NCBI RefSeq assembly: GCF_001540865.1
Contig: NC_033645.1
Coordinates: 803,687-867,686 of the forward strand
DNA length: 64,000 nucleotides
Reading direction: 5' to 3'
Origin: Ananas comosus
Lineage: Eukaryota > Streptophyta > Magnoliopsida > Poales > Bromeliaceae
The notes under the pieces were generated by a model that did not search any database, was not told the DNA's origin, and saw nothing but the letters and a program-made list of their open reading frames with translations. This document shows, one piece after another, positions 23,065 through 34,507 of the stretch. Within the stretch, counting starts at the first letter, position 1, and each line of letters opens with the position of its first letter. The translations under genes were made by a program, and so were the position numbers.

Positions 23065-26063
23065 ATGGTGAGCAACTCCCCCTCTTTCCCTCTATCTCTC
23101 TCTCTCCCTCCCTCGCTATCTCATCAACCTGAAACCCTGAATTCTTGTTCAGGGTGATCGGTTCATACCCACGAGGAGCCTCATGGATCTCGACCGCGCG
23201 CGATCGTCTCTTCTCGAGGGGAGAACCAAGAAACCGGCGGAGCGGTCCTCGGTCTTGACCCCGAAGGTGTTTGATCGTGTTCATCTTTCTTTCTTCCAAT
23301 GTTCTAGGGTTTCCTGGTTTCCGATCTTCGTATAAAGTTGGATCTTTTGGTTTTTGGTTTCTTGGTCCCTGTTATTGTGGCAGGAGGAGTATAGGAGGAG
23401 GTTGGAGGAGAATCTGACACTGGATTCTGAAGGGAGGCCGTTCAGGATGCTTCCGTTCTGGAGCCCCAGCACGAGGAATTCCAGGCGGAGTCTGCTTGTG
23501 GACGAGATGATGCAAGAGGAGCGCGATCATGCGAGATATTTCCGCCGTGTTCCATCGGTACTTTACTTCATTCGCCCGACGCGTGACCAATGTTTGGTTT
23601 TCTTCATTTTCGTTGTTTATTTGTGCTGATCTGAGAGAGGCACTCGACAGAACCGTTTGCCCCGACGGAAGGATTGGGATCGAAACTGTTCAGATATTTC
23701 AAATATTATCAGATAGAAATTTTGATAAGATACTCAAAATTTTCTTCTCATTAAAAGCTAATGGCTGAGTTTGTAACTTGAATCTAGTTGTGTCATAAGA
23801 ATATGTAATTATGTGAAGAAGCTTTTTTCGCTTAGGATGTTTTATATGATTTTCTCTTAAGCACTAGACGTCTGAATGTTATAAATGAATCTACATTTCA
23901 TGTGCTTCCATTGTCAATTAAATTACAATGCTTTTTTCTCGGAACTGGTTCGTAATTTAGCTGTTGGTACTGAACTCTGGAACAGTCTGCAGATAAGATA
24001 CTGGACGGGCCGAGCCTGATTGATGACTACTATGTGAACCTACTGGACTGGGGAAAGGAGAACATTTTGGCTGTTGCATTGGGCCCTTCGGTTTACCTAT
24101 GGAAAGCCGACACTGGTGAGGTGCAACTGCTCCTGTCGGTGGATGAGGAGGAGGATCACCCAACTAGCGTTTCATGGTGTGATGACGGGAAGAAGCTGGC
24201 CATCGGATATGCTACATCTCAAATTGAGCTCTGGGATGCTCTGACCTTCCAGCAGGTATATGAGAATTTCCCTTAGTATCATTTGTTCTGTGTTTCCAAC
24301 TTCAGTAACAGTTTTATTGGCTTTGAATATTTGATGATCAACGGGAAATAGCATATTTATCGACAGCGAAAGCTACACATTTTCCTTAGAATGAGGGAAG
24401 TTAAATATTTGGATGTTACTTGATTGGTTTAGCCTAATAATTGCTTCAAAAGTTATCTTGGGAACTCAATTTTTAAGAAAGTTTGCACCTGTTTTGAATC
24501 GAACCTCCTCAAGTAAGTCGCACGTGTTTGAGTAGAGCCTGGATGATCTTCCTGTGAGTTTTCAGAGTTAGTTGCTGTTGTGCAGTTTAGTTTTTCTCAA
24601 TCCTTTATTAGTTTGAGATGCTGTAGCCTTTCTTTTTGTTAATGTAGTGCTAGCACTTGTTGCAGCATTTAGTATTCTGGATCTTTTGAACTCAGGAAAT
24701 TTGAGTTCTTCGTTTGTACTACCAGTTTTTTTTGCACTTTTGTTCTCCTGTCTACGGTGTTGTGTTGAAGTAGTAGTTCTTGCATAGTTTTTCTTTCTTT
24801 CTAATATATTTGTCAGGTGTTTTGCCCCTTCTATATGCCCCATTTATATGCATAAAATTAAGAGAATTTTTTTCTCTTTGAATAAGAGGAAATAACTTTT
24901 GAGATTTGTTTACATTTGCAACACAGGTTAGAACGTTCGAAGGGCACAAGAGAAGAGTAGGAAGCCTTTCATGGAATCGCCACATTTTGACATCAGGGAG
25001 CCGTGATTGCTCCATCATCAACCATGATGGTATATAACTCACTTTATTTTATCACATCTCATGAATAGTCCAAACGCATTTATCGACCTCTATTTTTCTA
25101 TTTTTTGATTATATCCGATGCTTACCGAATTACCTCTCGCAGTGAGATCAAACCGCAAACCTGTGTCCCGATTTCGCGGGCACTCTGATGAGGTATGCGG
25201 CCTGAGATGGTCAGAAGGTGGAAGACAGCTTGCCAGTGGAGGGAACGACAACCTTGTCTGCGTGTGGGAATCCTTAAACATGGGATCAACGAAGTACCTC
25301 CACAGGTTTAATGACCATAAGGCGGCCGTAAGAGCCCTAGCTTGGTGTCCTTATAAGTCAAACGTTCTTGCTTCTGGTGGTGGGACTGCCGATCGCTGCA
25401 TTAAGATCTGGAATACACGGGAAGGAAAGTGCACTACTAGTATAGAGACCTCTTCTCAGGCAAAGTTCATCCTCCCCTTTAGAACAACAGTTTCCTCATT
25501 TAAGCCTCTTTCCATAGTTGAAGCAATTTCATGGCAACTAACTGTTCTGATTCCTTGATGTTTACTGAACAGGTTTGTGCACTGGAGTGGAACAGGCACC
25601 AGAAGGAGATTTTGAGTGCCCATGGTTACAACCAAAATCAGCTGACTTTGTGGTCGTACCCTTCGATGTCGAGAATTGCCGATTTGAAAGGGCATACTTC
25701 CAGAGTTCTGCACCTCTCACAGGTTTAAACAATAATAAAAAAAAGAAAACACCATGCTTTGCCTATCATAGTTTCATTAGAAAAGATACTTCATTATTTA
25801 TATGTCCCTCTTTCAATGTTCTTAACGCGATATTACGTCCACTGATGCAGAGTCCGGATGGTACGACGGTTGTGTCGGCTGCAGCGGACGAAAGCATCCG
25901 TTTCTGGAAGGTGTTCGAGCCGCCTCGCAACTCTTCGAGAGCGGCGAATGATGGCAGCGATAGCATCCTGTCGTTGAAGAGGAATCACACTAAGAATGAC
26001 AGGTGCAGGCAGTTTCCGGAGGTTGGAGAACAGTTCTGTTTTGTAGAGTATACCAATATCTAG
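23065..26063 (+). CDS. CDC20-like APC/C activator (WD40), divergent paralogue
   Basis: Predicted co-activator that recruits substrates to the anaphase-promoting complex. Exons: 23065-23067 (only the ATG), 23153-23266, 23384-23557, 23986-24255, 24927-25029, 25143-25459, 25573-25722, 25851-26063, giving 447 aa. The C-box is DRFIPTR (residues 4-9 with its leading D at 3), followed by [19 protein letters not shown]. Seven WD40 blades run from [13 protein letters not shown] to ESIRFWKVF, with words such as [12 protein letters not shown] and LASGGNDN. The intron after exon 6 opens with GC (CAG|GCAAAG) and has no counterpart in the CDC20 gene at 35340. The protein ends EYTNI and not with the Ile-Arg tail these co-activators use to dock on APC/C, so function may be altered. 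All other exons are open and in frame. Confidence 0.87.
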
Positions 26064-26180
26064 CTTTTTATTGCAATGTACAAAAAGAAATAAATTAGGT
26101 CATTATACTTACTAATTTTGCGGATAGTTTAATTTTTTTACCAACACCCCCCCACCCCCTCCCCCCCCCTCCATGTTTAT

Positions 26181-27696
26181 TAGGGCTGGCAAATGAGCGA
26201 GCCAGCTCGTGTTTGGCTTGATATCGGCTGCTCGAGCTCGGCTTGAATTAATTTTCAAGCAAGCTTGAGCGTAAATTTAAGCTCGAAATAATTTCAAGCC
26301 GAGCTTGAGTATTACTCGGCTCGCTCAAATTAAAGCTCGAAAGCCTCGATATATATACTATATAAAATATATATATATAACTATAGTATATATATATATA
26401 TATATCACTATATTATAATAGTATACTATACTATTAATAGTACCAAACCACTTGCTATTAGAATTTTCCGACCTTTGGATGAAGGAATGTACGGTTAGTA
26501 ATGACAGTGATCCTCTAGGTTAAGTGGGTGGTAAGTTGAATAATATGATCTAACGCACCAAAATTCGATAAGTACCAAGTATTTAGTACTATCGATAATA
26601 TAGGTAGTCGGACTCCCTCCTCTCTCTATATAAGTTCGGCCAATATACCCTATCTATACTACAGTTAGCTAAGCCTTGTACTATTGAGTTTTTGCCGTTA
26701 GATTCTGCTTATATAGTAAATATATATATAATAGAGAGAGAGAGGAGAGACGAAGTTCGGGCTTATTATACTATCGATAGTACCAAGCATTTGGTGGCTA
26801 TCGAGTTTTCTGCTGTGTAGATCTATCCTTTAGCCATTTTCATCCATTAGATCATAATATTAAACTAGCCACCCACTCAACCCTAGGGGCTACTATAATG
26901 CCTAAACCGCACATCCTTTCATTTAAGGGCAGAAAACCTAATAGCAAACGGTTTTGTCGTATTAATAGTATAGTAGCCTAATCGTATATATAATATATGC
27001 TCGGACTACTATAGTCCTTATAAGTATAAACCCTTTATACTACTATTAAATTTTCAGCCCATTGGATGTGCGATTAGAATGATAGTGGTCCCCTAAGATT
27101 GAGTGGTGGTTCGTTGAAAGTATGATTTAACGGATGAAAATGGTCAAAATAGATCTAACCGGTCGAAAACTTATGATATAAAGGGGTTTGTACTTCATAA
27201 AAGTATATATAGTACCAAACTCTCTCTCTATATATATATTATAATATAAATATATTTTAATTATACTAAAAAATATATATTATGTATTTTAATTATATGT
27301 ATATAGAATTTAGATTATTAGGCCACCAAAACCAAACCAGCAAAATCCACTTCTAATTGCTCTCCTTCTCTCCTTTTCACTTCCTCGTAGAGTGCTTTTC
27401 CCTAATTTTTTTAGTAATTATAATATCGTATTTCATGCATTTATTTATATGTTAAACTATTAGATATTTTTATATCAAATTTTAAGATAATATTTATAAA
27501 AATTAAAGTATAGATGAATGATGTTAAGAATTTCAAGCAGCCTCGTTTAGGCTCGAGCTCGCTCGACTCGAAGTTAAGCTCGCTCAAGCTCGGCTCGAAT
27601 TAATTCAAGCCAGCTTGAGCCTAAATTTAGGCTCGAAATTAATTTCAAGCCAAGCTTGAGCTGAGATAAGCTCGAGCTCGGTTCGTTTCCACCCTA
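26181..27696 (-). mobile_element. hAT-type non-autonomous element, copy 2 (inverted)
   Basis: It starts TAGGGCTGGCAAATGAGC and ends GTTTCCACCCTA, so it is the 9318 element in reverse. The flanks ATGTTTAT (26173-26180) and ATGTTAAA (27697-27704) match at 6 of 8 positions, a decayed 8-bp duplication. The interior carries the same tandem hairpin modules in the matching reversed order (for example near 26417-26620, 26755-26985 and 27003-27215). No transposase is present. It lies 117 bp beyond the CDC20-like stop codon. Confidence 0.85.
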
Positions 27697-28263
27697 ATGT
27701 TAAAACACACACATATCAAGTTCAAGGAAATTGTGTAATATTTGAGGTTGTACGCAACCAATTGTTTGGAAATAAAATAACACCTTGTTTGCTCTCTTAC
27801 AGAATTTTCATATCCTCTGATCTACTCCTTTTGTCTCAATAGACAGAGTTTGTGCAATAACTCTCTAATATTTGGACACAATATGATTTTATATTTACAG
27901 CTTCAGATGATCATGTATGATAATATTCACCATAACTATTTATCAAAGTTCATTATACACCTATTTGAGAAAAGAAAGCCAAGCAGCCAACTGTTCTGAG
28001 AAGCAATTGTTATGCCTACTTTTGTAACAGGGAAAAATAAAAGTTCCACAGTACAGAAAATACAAATGAATTCACTATTCAACAAATATAACAATTACGT
28101 CACGCGAAGCAACAATCTATTGTATGTTTAACTCAGCTTAGCAAACTGCATGGACAAAAGTGGAAGTTACAATGTTTTACTTCAAATTGGAAGACACCCA
28201 AAAATTGGCCTCAAAAGTACCTAAGATAAAGCCTAATTTGGCCTTAACATTTCTACTCTCTCC
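27697..28263. other. Intergenic DNA
   Basis: No repeat or gene recognised. It probably includes the 3' untranslated region of the minus-strand gene that ends at 28264. Confidence 0.4.
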
Positions 28264-28853
28264 CTAAAACACTATCACAGCAGTAATGTAGTGAAGTGTA
28301 ATAGAAAATGTGATTACAACAGATGGTCCTATCAGCAAGAACTTTGTTCCTGCACTGCACTGAACATTCGCTCCGCTAGAACAGCCGCTTCTCTGTGCAA
28401 TCCCGCTTCCACTTTCGAGTACGAAAGTCGAGTTAGTTCTCCCGCTGCTAAACAAAACACACCAGAAGAATGCCCCATGATGCGCTCTGTTAAACCCCAC
28501 TCCGACTTCAGTGTGCTCTTTGCTGTGGAGAAGTGAGAGTGTTCTCTTGTCCCGGAAAAGAATGGGTAAGAATGGTTCCTCTGCTTGAAGATACTTTTGC
28601 TGACACGCCACGAGACGGCCGGATATAGTGTCGAGCGTCGGCAACTCTACCCCGCAATTGGGAGCATAAACTTCGGTAATGTCGATTTCAGGCGGATTAC
28701 AGTTCACCGTGTTATTATTGCTGCAGTTGCCCAGGCACTCTGATATATACTGCAAAGCCATGCAACCAAGTCCGGGACTGTCGTGGAGTTTCGGTAGCTT
28801 GATTGCTGTGCGATTCGTGTTTATTAAATTGACAATTTCGTTAGCTGGATTTC
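28264..28853 (-). CDS. GPI-anchored-type secreted protein, last exon only
   Basis: Minus-strand exon opening after a TTTTTCAG acceptor at 28854. It encodes about 196 residues from NPANEIVNLINTNRTAIKL to a stop at 28264-28266. Cysteines are frequent (LGCMALQYISECLGNC, NCGVELPTLD, GRLVACQQKY, FFWCVLF), N-glycosylation sequons occur (NRT, NNT, NST), and the last 25 residues are hydrophobic after CSAGTKF, which suits a GPI-attachment signal. This pattern matches a conserved plant family of putative GPI-anchored proteins without known biochemical function. The exon begins in phase 2, so an upstream exon carrying the signal peptide is required. None was found in the adjacent 110 bp, and Lon-type sequence on the other strand starts at 28964. 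The gene may therefore be 5'-truncated, or its first exon may lie several kilobases away. Confidence 0.65.
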
Positions 28854-29432
28854 CTGAAAAATAGAAGATGGAACATATTATTACTCGAAAGATTGATTTC
28901 TGTATTGAAATTCAGTAAATGCTAAGGTAACTGACGTGAAATTGATCATTCTGCACATCACAGAAAAAAACTGTTGGTAGGACAAAGGTTCTCCTTGAGA
29001 CAGTTCCTGTGCACAGGCTAGCTGATATATTTGTTGCTAGCTTTGAAATAAGCTTTGAGGAACAGCTATCCATGTTAGATTCAGTTGACCTGAAAGTTAG
29101 GCTTTCAAAGGCAACGGAACTTGTAGACAGGCACTTACAGGTAAAAATGTTCTCAAATGGCCTTATATTAGTAGTTATTGTTTATTTCCAACCTGTCCTG
29201 ATCTTACTGTGATGTTATGTACTTATTGCACTCTTTCGGTGTTGAACAGTCAATCCGTGTAACTGAGAAAATAACTCAAAAGGTCGAGGGGCAGTTATCA
29301 AAATCACAGAAAGAATTTCTTCTGCATCAGCAGGTTTCGTCCTCCCACTTGTGTCATTCTTGCATTATGTACTGAGCCTACGAACATTGCAACAGTGAAT
29401 AGGAAAGATCTATCTCATTGTACATGATATGA

Positions 29433-29468
<36 letters not shown>

Positions 29469-30167
29469 CACGCCGTATCAATTCTGTTAATCATGCAGAG
29501 GAATATATGCAGCAATGCCATTTCTTGCCTCTTGACAGATAGTTTATTAAATTTGACTACTAGATCCTCGTATTTCAAACTGCTAACACACATTTCCAAG
29601 ATTATGCAAAGTTTGACTAAATTAAGTGAGAAAAGACTTGAGTTTGATTCTACTTGCTCACTTTTACTCTGCAGATGAGGGCTATTAAGGAGGAACTTGG
29701 TGACAATGATGATGATGAGGATGATGTAGCTGCTTTGGAAAGAAAGATGCAGAGTGCAGGGATGCCTCCTAATATTTGGAAACATGCTCAAAGGGAATTG
29801 AGGTAACTTTAATTCTGTAATTTACAAAACCACTTGTCATGACAAGAACAAAATATATTCTTGGGTAAAGTGTCTGTTAAAATCTAACCGAACAGATTAT
29901 AACATGAATTTCTATTCCTGTACGGTTCATTAAGTATAGGAAGCGTAATGGATATTAGCACTATTCACAAATGCCCTCTTATTCTCTCCACATAGGCATG
30001 AGCCCACTAGTTGTCGATATTTTACAACACCTATAACACAACTCCTAATTGTGATTGTCGTAAACCATGCCGAATTTAGATGTCAAAAACAACCACATAA
30101 AGGTCGATGATTTTATTGATGTCCAAATTGGAGGGTAAGTTGATGTGATACATTAGTGTGCATTAAA

Positions 30168-30531
30168 GGCTAAGTTACATAAAACCTTCATGTCAAAATT
30201 CGATTTTTCACTTTCCTCCTCTGTCATTTGAAAACCTTACACTTTGCCCTCTTGTAAATGAAAATTGTTCACTTCGCTCTTGCCGTTAGTAATCTGTTAG
30301 AGTTCCGTTTATAAAATATTATTATATTTTTTTATGCAAAAATGCATCACTTTCTCCTGTGACAATGATAGAGGCAAAATAGTGAAGGGCAAAATGGTTA
30401 TTTTATCATCACAGTTCCACCGTACTCCTGTGAAATTTTTATTTTTATAAGAAGGCAAAATGTAGGTTTTTTAAATGATAAGAGGGAAGTGAAAAATTGA
30501 TTTTGATAGGGGAGTTTTCTGTAATTTAGCT
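30168..30531. repeat. Foldback MITE nested in the Lon pseudogene intron
   Basis: Left end GGCTAAGTTACATAAAACC; the right end in reverse reads AGCTAAATTACAGAAAACTC. A related element lies at 56599-56992. The flanks TGCATTAAA and TTAATTAAA agree at 7 of 9 positions. Confidence 0.6.
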
Positions 30532-30872
30532 TAATTAAATTTCAAAATATAATGCTGTATATTTTCTATAGATTTGGAATAAGATAATGCAACTTTGGGT
30601 ATTTACTTTTCAATGCAGCACAGTTAACCTTGAGTACCAAAAATATGCTGAAAATAATATAGGCCGAAGATTATGAAATTGGAGGAGAAAACTCCTGTGT
30701 ACTTTATATACTAGTTTTTAAATTTTTTTTACTTAGCATTAATTATTATTTCCGCAAATATATCATTCTAACTTTTGGGGAAAAACTTATCATTCTATAT
30801 TTTAACTTTCATTTAACTACATTTTAATTCAGGTAGAGCGACGTATCCTTAACAGCAAGGATAGTTTATGAT

Positions 30873-30897
30873 NNNNNNNNNNNNNNNNNNNNNNNNN
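30873..30897. other. Run of 25 undetermined bases
   Basis: A block of N in an intron-like part of the Lon pseudogene. It looks like an assembly gap of nominal size, so true local length is unknown. Confidence 0.95.
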
Positions 30898-31446
30898 GAT
30901 TATCTGAACCTACGATTAATCAGTTATCTAATGCAACAGACGATTAAAAAAAATGCAGCCTCAGCAGCCTGGGTATAGTAGTTCCCGTGTATACCTGGAA
31001 CTTCTAGCCGACTCTCCCTTGGCAGAAGTGAGTGAAGAACCTGAGCTCGACCTACAGGGCTGCAAGGAGGAGCCTTGACCGTGATCATTATGTGGATTAA
31101 CCAAAGTCAAGCAAAGGATTATCGAATAGTCTCGGCTGCTCGCAAGTTGTCTTTCAACTCATCTGTGGATCTGCCTATGCACGTCCTTTTAAAAGTTACT
31201 AGTACTATTTTGACTGAAATAGGCCAATCAAATTGCCAGCTTAAACCTGATGCCAGAGGCCCAGTTCTTTGTTTTGTTGGGCTCGCCAGGTGTTGGGAAG
31301 ACATCCGTTGGCTTCGTCTATAGCGCTGCTTTAATAGAAAGTTCATAAGGATTTCTCTGGTGGTGTAAAAGACGAGGCTGATATAGAGGCCATCGAAGGA
31401 CCTATATTGGCAAGCATGCCAGGACGGCTTATTGATGGGTTGAAGG

Positions 31447-32519
31447 TCTCTTATTGCATGATATCTGATATCTTTTTTGTTCTGGTGTTTTTCTAGCTTC
31501 CATATAACTCATAGTTTATATTATATTGCTTGCGTGAGAGTGCTTTTTTGCTAATCTATTGTTACTTGACCTTTCAATAGAAAGCTATTTTAGATCTCTT
31601 ATGAGATGCCTCAATTTTTTGGTTCTTTTTCCAACTAAAGTATGCGTATATTTTTGCCTCAATTGCTTGACCACATATTTTGCTCTTTAGTAGGTTACAA
31701 ACCTAAAATTACCAGTACATGGGAATATCCTATTCACGAATATTGCATCTAAAGCTTTTAATATAAGGCCTTTGTGCTATGGGAAAGTCCCACAATTTTT
31801 TTAGTTTTGGCTCAATTATGCAGTAATGCAGAGCGGTTGCTTTATTGCGACAGTATTCTTTTCCTTATGGAAAGATGAATTGCGAAAATTTGAATTTTTT
31901 TCCAGAGCAACGAATTATCGCGGCCTCTAATGTTATTGGATTAAGAAACTGGTAGTATAATGGTTAAGCCACATGGCTTGCCTTTAGATTGGAAGAGCTA
32001 AATCAATGTTTTGACTCTTCAATGAGAACTTTCTTTATCTGCTTTGCTGCCTTCTTTGCTCTTACTTAAGCTGGCTTAAATCACCTTGAAAGGAGTTTCT
32101 TGGCATAGAGTTTAATCATCCTACTAGTTCACTGTCATCGACGATTTAAATTTCTACCAAAAAAGACCACTGCTCTAAAGTATAACATGGCGTGTGCTGA
32201 AATTTTAAAGCTGGATCACTATTTCCGACTTTATACTGTAAAATGCAGAGGCGTTGATTGGCCAATCCTGTCATGCTTGCTTGATGAGTGATAAAGACAG
32301 GCTTCTGATGTCATGTGGGAGCAGCATCAGCTCTATGGGACGTCTTGACCCAAATCTCTCCTTGTGGGTAGTTATGATAATTTTATATGTTTGAAGAGGT
32401 GTTTATTATATTTGAAAGTTTAGAGGAGTATTCATGAAATTTACAAGTTTGATAAGCTTACTAATGAAATTGCCCTTTTCTTTATATCAATAATTAATTA
32501 TATCAATAATTGCATATAA
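31447..32519. other. Gene-free stretch after the Lon fragment
   Basis: The first part may be former Lon intron sequence. No further exon with Lon similarity was seen. A tRNA-like patch near 31950-32010 was considered and rejected. Confidence 0.4.
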
Positions 32520-32800
32520 TTTAGGGTAAACTTCAAATACTAATCCTATGGTTTCGTACTTTTTTACTTTAATATCATATAGTTTAAAAAGTTTCACTTT
32601 AGTACCCTATGATTTTATTTTTCTCTTTCCACCAGCATCTCCCTTAACTCTCCATTAAATTATATACAGAAAAATTTCAGATACCCCGCCCTATGATTTA
32701 TTGAATATTCACTTGAGTATCCTGTGGTTTACCGAATTTTTATTTTAGTACTCTATGGTTTTAATTTTATCACTGATATAATAGAAAAATTAATGGAGAG
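32520..32800. repeat. MULE-type foldback MITE, one arm lost
   Basis: The left arm begins AGGGTAAACTTCAAATACTA and continues CTATGGTTTCGTA as in the 4557 element. The expected right arm is absent, and the following DNA is unrelated AT-rich sequence. Confidence 0.6.
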
Positions 32801-33409
32801 GATAACAGAAAGAGAAATTTATTAAATTTATTAAAATTAATAATGAAATAATATAAAAGCTCAAATAAAAAAATAGAGGTTAAAGGGGGCGTCAACAAAA
32901 AAATAAAATAAAGTTGATGGGCCTATATCAAAATCAGTTATAGTTGAGGGGGTCTCCATACATTTTACCTATTGAAATTAAATTAGTTTAGTTATTTCAA
33001 CTGAAAAGTTGTGTTAAATTTAATATATTTTTTTAATAGTATGTTTCTTAATTTTAAAAAACTAAAATGTAAGGGGTCTTAATAAAAAACTGCATAGTTA
33101 AAGAAATTACTTCAAAATAGGATATAGTTGAGGAATCTCCAGTACATTTCTCAAATAGTAATATAGTACCAAGCAATTAGGGGTAAATTCATCATTTTGT
33201 TACTTAACCCCTTATTAATTAAGGTAAATTGACGGTATTTTAATAGTAAGAATATTTATGATAATTTTTTATATTTTAATTAGGGGTATGCATGATATTT
33301 TAACTTTTGTAGGGGTATCTACAAAATTTAAAAATTTTAGAGGGTCCGGATGAAATTGCCCCATATATCTATATATATATATCACCCCACCCCCACTTCT
33401 CTTTTCCCA

Positions 33410-33620
33410 CTACCTCTCTTCCTCGTCCTCGTCCTCTTCCCCTGCTCCATCTCTCTTGCGCGCGCGCTCTCTTTCTCTCTCTCTCTCTTCCTTCATTTTC
33501 CGATCGGCCATTGATGAGGCTTCGCGAGCACGAGTGGTACTCCCCATCCTCGTCCCGATTGTACGTTTACGTAAGCAAATCCCCCTCTTTCCCTCTGTCT
33601 CTCTCTATCTCAACCTTAAA
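33410..33620 (+). pseudogene. Relic of a CDC20-type promoter, exon 1 and intron 1 start
   Basis: The order of words repeats the start of the CDC20-like gene: a CT-rich run, CATTTTCCGATCG, an ATG (33514), a GTAAGC donor, then CCCCCTCTTTCCCTCT and ATCTCAACC. The CDC20-like gene has CATTTTCCGATCG, ATG, GTGAGC and CCCCCTCTTTCCCTCT in the same spacing order. Here the ATG opens a 19-codon frame (33514-33570) that reaches its donor in phase 0. No following exon 2 is present before the complete CDC20 gene. It could be a duplicated, abandoned first exon or an alternative upstream first exon of CDC20. Confidence 0.6.
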
Positions 33621-33887
33621 AATATATAAATTTCGGGACTAAAATTGGCATGTAAGAGAAAACTAAATAGACGATGGTATGATAATATTGTTAATTCTAA
33701 AACCTTCTTTTAGCAGTGTCATTTTATCGCGATTAAATTAAGAATTTAAAAATTTAATTTCAAAAAAAAGATTATAGACCAAAATAAAAATAGTGAAAAG
33801 GTCGGGGAGTAGCGTGCAATTATTTTTTAAAATATTGTATGTGGCCCCACTTCCTATTCAAAACGGTCGGGATTCATATATTGAAAA

Positions 33888-33920
33888 CTAGTGAAGGACC
33901 CGCGCGTCGCGGCGGGATAA
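33888..33920 (-). mobile_element. Helitron 3' terminus, minus orientation
   Basis: On the minus strand a CCCGC..GCGGG stem (33899-33916) is followed by TCCTTCA and CTAG, then T, the expected Helitron 3' end with its host T. No matching 5' TC end was found on the right, so the element limits are unknown. Two tandem units of about 105 bp with AGTTAAGGAATTATAT (33920-34110) lie inside it. Confidence 0.55.
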
Positions 33921-34507
33921 TTCTGTAAAAATAAATAAATAAAATAAAATAAAAAGAGTTAAGGAATTATATAAAAAAAATAACTGAGGGATAAACAACT
34001 ATTGCCGTAACAAAAATATAAAAATAAATAAAATAAAATAAAATTAGTTAAGGAATTATATATAAAAAAAATTGAGAGATAAACTACTATTATGTAATAA
34101 AAATATAAAAATAATAAAAAGAATTAAAAAAATAGGGCAAAAATCATACGAATAATAAATTATTTATAGCAGCAATAAAGGTTGATGACTAAAATGATAT
34201 ATCTCATATTTCAAGTCAGAAATTACAACTAATTAAAGTTTGAGGATGAAAGTATCACATGCCTCATAGTTTAAATCATAACATATTAAAGTCCGACGAT
34301 TAAAGTCTCACTCGTGTTATAGTTTTAAGAACGAAAAATGTAAATCTAATCTTTCAAAATTTACTTATATATGAGATTTGAGTCAATCAATAATACTTTT
34401 AACTCTCTCTCGCTCTCTTCCCTCTAGTAATTTGGTGTTTGAAATTCAAACCAATTCTCCTCTTTCTCATAGAAAATTAAAATTTATATTTAATAAAATA
34501 TATCAAT

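Larger units (their letters stand above)
28964..31446 (+). pseudogene. LON2-type (peroxisomal) Lon protease fragment, broken
   Basis: Exon-like blocks in order: 28964-29140 (KTVGRTKVLLETVPVHRLAD to LVDRHLQ), 29250-29333 (SIRVTEKITQKVEGQLSKSQ), 29675-29802 (MRAIKEELGDNDDDEDDVAA), 30940 onward (MQPQQPGYSSSRVYLELLAD) and about 31237-31446 (KPDARGPVLCFVG to GRLIDGLK). These match the middle of plant LON2, with normal splice sites between the first four blocks. The fourth block meets stop codons at 31076 and 31082. The Walker A region after CFVG is frameshifted near 31285, and later words (GGVKDEAD, SMPGRLIDGLK) lie in other frames. The N-terminal substrate domain and the whole Ser-Lys protease domain are absent. 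A foldback element (30168-30531) and a run of undetermined bases (30873-30897) lie in one intron. It cannot encode an active protease. Confidence 0.85.

Noticed and set aside
31950..32010. tRNA-like stretch (GGTAGTATAATGGTTAAG)
   Set aside because: It resembles an A-box region, but no proper acceptor stem, anticodon arm or T arm can be paired around it.
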